A stretch of 25,925 nt of DNA from a virus: IMG/VR virus record IMGVR_UViG_3300006332_000025, positions 1-25,925 of that record; one strand, written 5' to 3'. The translations under genes were made by a program, and so were the position numbers. The first letter of the stretch is position 1. The number at the start of each line of letters is the position of its first letter. This document shows, piece by piece, positions 23,426 through 25,925 of the stretch. The notes beneath the pieces were generated by a model, which ran no database searches, had not been told where the DNA came from, and saw nothing but the letters and a program-made list of their open reading frames with translations.

Positions 23426-23590
23426 TTGAAACTTTTTGTATGCTAGGTTCTCAATCCAGTCAAGTGCATAAGGGTTGACTTTGATCCAGTCCTCCAAATC
23501 ATCACTTGATAAACCACTGATACGCATGTACTCTTCAAATGACTCGTCCATGCAAGTTTCGTAGAGTGCTTCATGATGTAGAACTGACAT
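23411..23590 (-). CDS. Hypothetical acidic protein, 59 residues
   Basis: The real frame starts at the ATG at 23590 and reads MSVLHHEALYETCMDESFEE, continuing through LSSDDLEDWIKVNPYALDWI to a TAG at 23411. A longer frame in another phase over the same bases (23443-23628) is a shadow. Support comes from an AAGGA ribosome site six to eight bases upstream, the module promoter at 23614 and the hairpin at the stop. It is acidic and helical with two Trp. No family recognised. Confidence 0.75.
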   Translation of the reverse strand: MSVLHHEALYETCMDESFEEYMRISGLSSDDLEDWIKVNPYALDWIENLAYKKFQDLCQ

Positions 23591-23613
23591 AATTTCCTTT
23601 CGTGTATATACCT

Positions 23614-23660
23614 ATTATACACACACAAGGGGGCATTTTGGGAGATTTATGTGACAGTTT
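23614..23660 (-). promoter_or_regulatory. Module promoter C
   Basis: TATAAT (23614-23619) is followed by AGGTATATAC. CCC lies at 23640-23642, and AAACTGTCAC at 23651-23660, with AAACTGTC 33 bases from the -10. There is no TTGACA-like -35. The upstream element is written inside the last codons of the 69-residue gene. It drives the 59- and 64-residue genes. Confidence 0.65.
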
Positions 23661-23856
23661 GTAGTTTGTCACTCTGTATAAGATCTCTGTGAATGTAGAG
23701 CAGTTTGTCTAGGTTTAATCCCTCTAGGTCAGTCCACTCTGACACATAATCCCAATGATCCAAATCTGGTGTACCATCTACGAATGTAGGGCAAGAGCAA
23801 AATTCTTGATCCTCATCTAACCAGAAGTGTCTTCCAAAATGTAGTGAAGCGAGCAT
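23647..23856 (-). CDS. Hypothetical acidic protein, 69 residues
   Basis: No family recognised. It begins MLASLHFGRHFWLDEDQEFC and contains a C-x-C pair (FCSCPTF), then acidic helices (DLEGLNLDKLLYIHRDLIQS). A clear ribosome site (GGAGG, eight bases upstream) fixes the start at 23856. It has its own module promoter at 23886. Its last codons (DKLQTVT) contain the next promoter's AAACTGTCAC element, within an imperfect GTGACA/TGTCAC inverted repeat. Confidence 0.75.
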   Translation of the reverse strand: MLASLHFGRHFWLDEDQEFCSCPTFVDGTPDLDHWDYVSEWTDLEGLNLDKLLYIHRDLIQSDKLQTVT

Positions 23857-23885
23857 TTAAAAAACCTCCATTTGTGTACTTACTT

Positions 23886-23931
23886 ATTATAGGGGCACAT
23901 GGTACACCCTAGGGAATTCGAGTGACAGTTT
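23886..23931 (-). promoter_or_regulatory. Module promoter B
   Basis: TATAAT (23886-23891) is followed by AAGTAAGTAC. CCC lies at 23912-23914, and AAACTGTCAC at 23922-23931, with AAACTGTC 32 bases from the -10. There is no -35 consensus. It drives the 69-residue gene. Confidence 0.68.
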
Positions 23932-23941
23932 ATATACTGTC
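23924..23941 (-). terminator. Hairpin directly after stop codon
   Basis: GACAGT-ATATAA-ACTGTC follows the TAG stop (23942-23944) without a gap. It is a six-base stem with an AT loop and no U tract. It is also the upstream element of module promoter B, so a symmetric protein-binding site is a competing reading. Confidence 0.5.
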
Positions 23942-24127
23942 CTACATTCCGTTCATAAAGTCGTGAAGTCCATCAAGATACTCATCATAAGTATCATAAC
24001 GAGACTTTGCCCAATCGGGCACTTCCTTAACCTCGGAAGTCTTAGAAGATCCCTGACGGATCTCTGAACAAGTGTATCCTTTTTGAAGGAGATTAGGATA
24101 GAACTCACGTATAACTGAATTATTCAT
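23942..24127 (-). CDS. Hypothetical protein, 61 residues
   Basis: No family recognised. I place the start at the ATG at 24127 (MNNSVIREFYPNLLQKGYTC). A GTG at 24184 in the same frame would add 19 residues but lies inside a strong terminator stem and upstream of a likely -10 box. The sequence has a helical start and a Tyr/Asp-rich end (SRYDTYDEYLDGLHDFMNGM). With a promoter at 24134-24162 the message would be nearly leaderless, which is unusual. A hairpin follows the stop directly. Confidence 0.68.
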   Translation of the reverse strand: MNNSVIREFYPNLLQKGYTCSEIRQGSSKTSEVKEVPDWAKSRYDTYDEYLDGLHDFMNGM

Positions 24128-24133
24128 ATGCGT

Positions 24134-24162
24134 AGCATAGCACAGATTAAGGCAAAAATCAA
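24134..24162 (-). promoter_or_regulatory. Possible promoter overlapping a terminator
   Basis: TTGATT (24157-24162), a 17-base spacer and TATGCT (24134-24139) give a fair sigma-70 promoter on the minus strand. The -35 box overlaps the U tract and last stem bases of the terminator at 24154-24204. Predicted start is at or next to the ATG of the 61-residue gene. Confidence 0.45.
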
Positions 24163-24204
24163 GCGACCTTGTACCACTTCTCACACTGGCACAAAATCGC
24201 TTGA
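24154..24204 (-). terminator. Rho-independent terminator with a long two-part stem
   Basis: On the minus strand TCAAGCGA pairs perfectly with TCGCTTGA. Inside it, after a two-base internal loop, TTGTGCCA pairs with TGGTACAA (one G-U pair) around a 10-base loop, and TTTTT follows. This is the best intrinsic terminator in the window. It ends the transcript of the 37-residue gene. Confidence 0.82.
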
Positions 24205-24222
24205 CTGCTGTTCTAATTCATT

Positions 24223-24336
24223 TTATAAATCAGATCCTCCTGTCTCTACTACTTCAACAATGTCATCAAGAACTGCTAGGATCTCGTTACCATTGTTGGC
24301 AGAGTCAAGCAGGAATTCAGCAAAGTTAGGTGACAT
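24223..24336 (-). CDS. Small acidic protein, 37 residues
   Basis: The frame reads MSPNFAEFLLDSANNGNEIL then AVLDDIVEVVETGGSDL, a short amphipathic helical protein with eight acidic residues and no Lys or Arg. It is followed by the strong terminator at 24154-24204, which supports it as a real transcribed unit. No Shine-Dalgarno site precedes the ATG. A weak TTGACT box lies about 60 bases upstream without a good -10, so its promoter is uncertain. I know of similar tiny proteins in marine phages but cannot name a family. Confidence 0.65.
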   Translation of the reverse strand: MSPNFAEFLLDSANNGNEILAVLDDIVEVVETGGSDL

Positions 24337-24433
24337 AATAATAAGAATGAATGAACAAAAACTGGACTTACATAGTAATCATATAAGAAGTCAATTCTTC
24401 AAAATGATTGAACCCTACTGCCAGTATTTAAAG

Positions 24434-24450
24434 TGCGGAACTATTCCGCA
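24434..24450 (-). terminator. Hairpin with stop codon as the whole loop
   Basis: TGCGGAA-TAG-TTCCGCA is a perfect seven-base stem whose three-base loop is exactly the TAG stop of the 85-residue gene. CTTTAAAT follows instead of a U tract, so termination would be weak. It probably protects the message end. Confidence 0.6.
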
Positions 24451-24698
24451 TCCTCTGTAAGATCAGGTAAAAATGTGAATACATAATTACCCTCTTCAGG
24501 GTCAACACCGTCAACACACCACTCCTCATAAATGCTTACAGCATCATCAGGTCTACCATCCTCAGCACAATTTGTCATGGCATGGTAGTAAGCATCACGC
24601 ATGGTCTCTATCTGGTGTTGATTATCGTCAACCACATCACTAAATGTGTCAATGTCTGGAGTGTGATTACAGAAAAGATCAAGAGTAGAATCGTGCAT
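24441..24698 (-). CDS. Hypothetical acidic protein, 85 residues
   Basis: No family recognised. It begins MHDSTLDLFCNHTPDIDTFS and is very acidic (about 20 Asp/Glu against three Arg and no Lys). A central helix (NQHQIETMRDAYYHAMTNCA) is followed by a Gly/Asp turn region and a short strand (NYVFTFLP). It is the last gene of a transcript beginning at module promoter A and follows the 49-residue gene by 14 bases. No ribosome site is evident. Its stop codon sits in a hairpin loop. Confidence 0.75.
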   Translation of the reverse strand: MHDSTLDLFCNHTPDIDTFSDVVDDNQHQIETMRDAYYHAMTNCAEDGRPDDAVSIYEEWCVDGVDPEEGNYVFTFLPDLTEDAE

Positions 24699-24712
24699 AG
24701 TAAAAAGAAAAG

Positions 24713-24862
24713 TTAGTGATCGCTAGGGAATGAAATAACATCAGTTGAACTGTCTTCAACTGCTACGATTTCACCAGTCATGTTATAATGAGTATCAGCA
24801 ATTTGACATGCCTCTTTATAACTTTTGGTGAACTTCTTTGGTTCGGTGAATACAATGAACAT
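24713..24862 (-). CDS. Hypothetical protein, 49 residues
   Basis: The frame runs from an ATG at 24862 to a TAA at 24713: MFIVFTEPKKFTKSYKEACQ then IADTHYNMTGEIVAVEDSST, ending DVISFPSDH. A textbook ribosome site (AAGGAGG, seven bases upstream) makes this one of the most secure small genes here. The pattern strand-helix-strand-strand suggests a tiny alpha/beta domain. No family recognised. It follows the 62-residue gene by 12 bases. Confidence 0.78.
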   Translation of the reverse strand: MFIVFTEPKKFTKSYKEACQIADTHYNMTGEIVAVEDSSTDVISFPSDH

Positions 24863-24874
24863 GTTAAATCCTCC

Positions 24875-25063
24875 TTAGTAGTTTGCAATGATGTCCCAGA
24901 TTTCGATGTAGTTTCTCAACCAATCTTTTTGATAATCTGTTAATTCAGTATCTGAAGCACCGAAGAGAATATCGTCAGCACTATGCAACTCTAGGTTATG
25001 CTTAGTGCAGAAGTCTTCCAATACATCTGATAGAGTGTCAAGTTGTGAAGTGATAACTGACAT
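24875..25063 (-). CDS. Hypothetical acidic protein, 62 residues
   Basis: No family recognised. It starts MSVITSQLDTLSDVLEDFCT and ends in two Trp-containing helices (YQKDWLRNYIEIWDIIANY). It is mostly helical and acidic. The start overlaps the preceding stop by one base (TAATG), and a GGAGG site lies nine bases upstream, so it is translated together with the 89-residue gene. Confidence 0.75.
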   Translation of the reverse strand: MSVITSQLDTLSDVLEDFCTKHNLELHSADDILFGASDTELTDYQKDWLRNYIEIWDIIANY

Positions 25064-25332
25064 TAGAATTGACCTCCAGTTTGGTTAATATCAAGGACAG
25101 TTGGGTTGTAGTTAGTGACATTATCAACCAAGTCATTCAATGTTTCCTCATCAAATGAAAGTCTGATCTCATCAATTAACTCATGCCTAGATTGAATTTG
25201 CTCAAAATCATCTGTTAGAGTCTGACGTACAAACTCTTCTAAAGAGTCATAGTCCATGCTATCAACACATAGATCAACATACTGGGAAATGAGTTCATCC
25301 CATTGTAGTGAGGTTAGATTTGGAACTGTCAT
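25063..25332 (-). CDS. Hypothetical acidic protein, 89 residues
   Basis: No family recognised. It begins MTVPNLTSLQWDELISQYVD and is an all-helix acidic protein (DYDSLEEFVRQTLTDDFEQI) with a Gly/Asn-rich end (NQTGGQF). It is first in a four-gene transcript from module promoter A. Its 35-base leader is nearly identical to that of the 72-residue gene at 25628 and ends CTTCTCACCATG without a Shine-Dalgarno site. Confidence 0.78.
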   Translation of the reverse strand: MTVPNLTSLQWDELISQYVDLCVDSMDYDSLEEFVRQTLTDDFEQIQSRHELIDEIRLSFDEETLNDLVDNVTNYNPTVLDINQTGGQF

Positions 25333-25333
25333 G

Positions 25334-25368
25334 GTGAGAAGGATTTGTTTGGTATGTACTTATTATAA
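25334..25368 (-). repeat. Leader repeat, copy A
   Basis: The 35 bases from the -10 box to just before the start codon match those at 25848-25882 at 34 of 35 positions. The shared block runs from TTATAAT through GTACATACCAAACAAATCC to CTTCTCAC. The genes that follow are not similar, so only the control region is duplicated. Confidence 0.85.
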
Positions 25369-25407
25369 GGGGTCAGAGATACGTTTGGGGAAACTGTGTG
25401 ACAGTTT
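25362..25407 (-). promoter_or_regulatory. Module promoter A
   Basis: TATAAT (25362-25367) is followed by AAGTACATAC. CCCC lies at 25387-25390, and AAACTGTCAC at 25398-25407, with AAACTGTC 32 bases from the -10. No TTGACA-like box is present at 16-18 bases. Confidence 0.7.
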
Positions 25408-25417
25408 CTAAACTGTC
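25400..25417 (-). terminator. Hairpin directly after stop codon
   Basis: GACAGTTT-AG-AAACTGTC follows the TGA stop (25418-25420) with no gap. The palindrome is nearly perfect, so it may be a terminator-like hairpin or a two-fold protein-binding site at module promoter A. No U tract follows. Confidence 0.6.
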
Positions 25418-25627
25418 TCATGTTAACCACTTTTCATCAGTTGTTTCTAGTAGTTTACCTACCTTGTATTCATATCCATCACAATACTCAACCTCTTCAT
25501 AATGTTGACAATGTTCAAAATCAGATGCAATTCTCTTTGCTTCTGTTTTATTCTCTGCACCAACTGTTACTGAATAGTAAACAATTTTCTTTGCTTCAAA
25601 TGTGTAACTGTTTAATAGTTCAGACAT
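25418..25627 (-). CDS. Hypothetical protein, 69 residues
   Basis: No named family. The sequence MSELLNSYTFEAKKIVYYSV then TVGAENKTEAKRIASDFEHC has the strand-helix-strand pattern of small alpha/beta proteins (a strand KKIVYYSVTV, a helix with EAKRIASDF, a strand EEVEYCDGYEYKV). It starts directly after the previous stop (TAA-ATG), with a GGGAGG site eight bases upstream. Confidence 0.77.
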   Translation of the reverse strand: MSELLNSYTFEAKKIVYYSVTVGAENKTEAKRIASDFEHCQHYEEVEYCDGYEYKVGKLLETTDEKWLT

Positions 25628-25846
25628 TTAAGCAACCTCCCTGATATATCCATTTTCAGATACCATGAAAGCATCTAGTCTAGTGATGTCTAGGTCAGTG
25701 TCATCAAAATCGATTTTAGCACATCCGTAAACACCCCACTCTGCTAACTCTTGACAGAATTCTGCCCAGTTAGCACATACACAGGCAACATTCTGAAAGT
25801 TTTCAACCTGTAGTATTCTTTGCATTATCTTTGAAGTTTTGTCCAT
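25628..25846 (-). CDS. Hypothetical acidic protein, 72 residues
   Basis: No family recognised. It begins MDKTSKIMQRILQVENFQNV, with an internal Met at residue 8 as a possible alternative start. The centre has two Cys close together and aromatic helices (ACVCANWAEFCQELAEWGVY), then an acidic stretch (KIDFDDTDLDITRLDAFMV). It is first in a two-gene transcript from the module promoter at 25876, with the duplicated leader and no Shine-Dalgarno site. Confidence 0.75.
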   Translation of the reverse strand: MDKTSKIMQRILQVENFQNVACVCANWAEFCQELAEWGVYGCAKIDFDDTDLDITRLDAFMVSENGYIREVA

Positions 25847-25847
25847 A

Positions 25848-25882
25848 GTGAGAAGGATTTGTTTGGTATGTACCTATTATAA
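25848..25882 (-). repeat. Leader repeat, copy B
   Basis: This is the second copy of the 35-base leader and -10 block described at 25334-25368; the single difference is G for A just after the -10 box. A partial third copy, sharing TATAATAGGTACAT and the final CTTCTCACTATG, precedes the 110-residue gene. Confidence 0.85.
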
Positions 25883-25921
25883 CCACTCAAATACCCCAAA
25901 TGGGGAATGAGTGGACACTTT
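25876..25921 (-). promoter_or_regulatory. Module promoter D
   Basis: TATAAT (25876-25881) is followed by AGGTACATAC. CCCC lies at 25902-25905, and AAAGTGTC at 25914-25921, 32 bases from the -10. It drives the 72- and 69-residue genes. Confidence 0.66.
25883..25914 (-). terminator. Long inverted repeat upstream of module promoter D
   Basis: CCACTCA/TGAGTGG encloses a second stem CCCC-ATTT-GGGG. It could end the transcript of a gene beyond the right edge, but only two T residues follow and it overlaps promoter D, so it may be regulatory. Confidence 0.5.
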
Positions 25922-25925
25922 AATG

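Noticed and set aside
23443-23628. 61-codon minus-strand frame
   Set aside because: The 59-codon frame at 23411-23590 in another phase has the promoter, ribosome site and acidic composition of its neighbours; the longer frame crosses the promoter's start region.
24128-24184. GTG start extending the 61-residue gene by 19 residues
   Set aside because: The extension runs through the terminator stem and the candidate -10 box, and the added residues do not resemble the rest.
24337-24433. TTGACT box as promoter of the 37-residue gene
   Set aside because: No acceptable -10 hexamer at 16-18 bases; the nearest TATGTA is 14 bases away.

Overview
The window looks like part of the genome of a T4-like myovirus, most probably one infecting marine cyanobacteria. 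It is AT-rich, every gene I can support is on the minus strand, and the genes are packed with 1-11 base overlaps. The baseplate order gp25, gp6, gp7-like matches T4 gene order. The cyanobacterial host is an inference from the style of the accessory genes, paired 2OG-Fe(II) oxygenases and TTTTCCACA boxes. It is not proven by a diagnostic gene.

Reading in the direction of transcription (high to low coordinates), the window has two parts. Part A (about 25,925 to 21,930) is an accessory, probably early region of short acidic proteins of about 33-110 residues. It carries its own promoters. Five of them share one module: a TATAAT -10 box, no consensus -35 box, and an upstream AAACTGTCAC-like element exactly 32-33 bases from the -10. 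Two others are consensus TTGACA-N18-TATAAT promoters written into the last codons of the preceding gene. Hairpins sit on or right after many stop codons.

Part B (21,700 to 1) is the late structural region. In order it holds two 2OG-Fe(II) oxygenases, three small proteins (one AbrB/MazE-like), a 981-residue structural protein, a PAAR-motif spike-tip protein, a 48-residue basic protein, baseplate wedge gp25, baseplate wedge gp6, and an enormous open frame that runs off the left edge. A T4-late-type promoter candidate (GATAAATA) precedes gp25.

The left half of the window (positions 1-13,640) is a single uninterrupted coding frame of at least 4,546 codons. Its first ~720 residues carry gp7-like sequence, followed by a chain of adhesin-like modules: GSGY repeats in four clusters, a YHYH domain, an EF-hand-type loop, a propeller-like stretch, two LamG-like domains and a ~92-residue repeat. 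It looks like a baseplate wedge protein fused to a very long surface or fibre-like extension. All translations were read by eye, so domain boundaries are approximate and no database search was possible.
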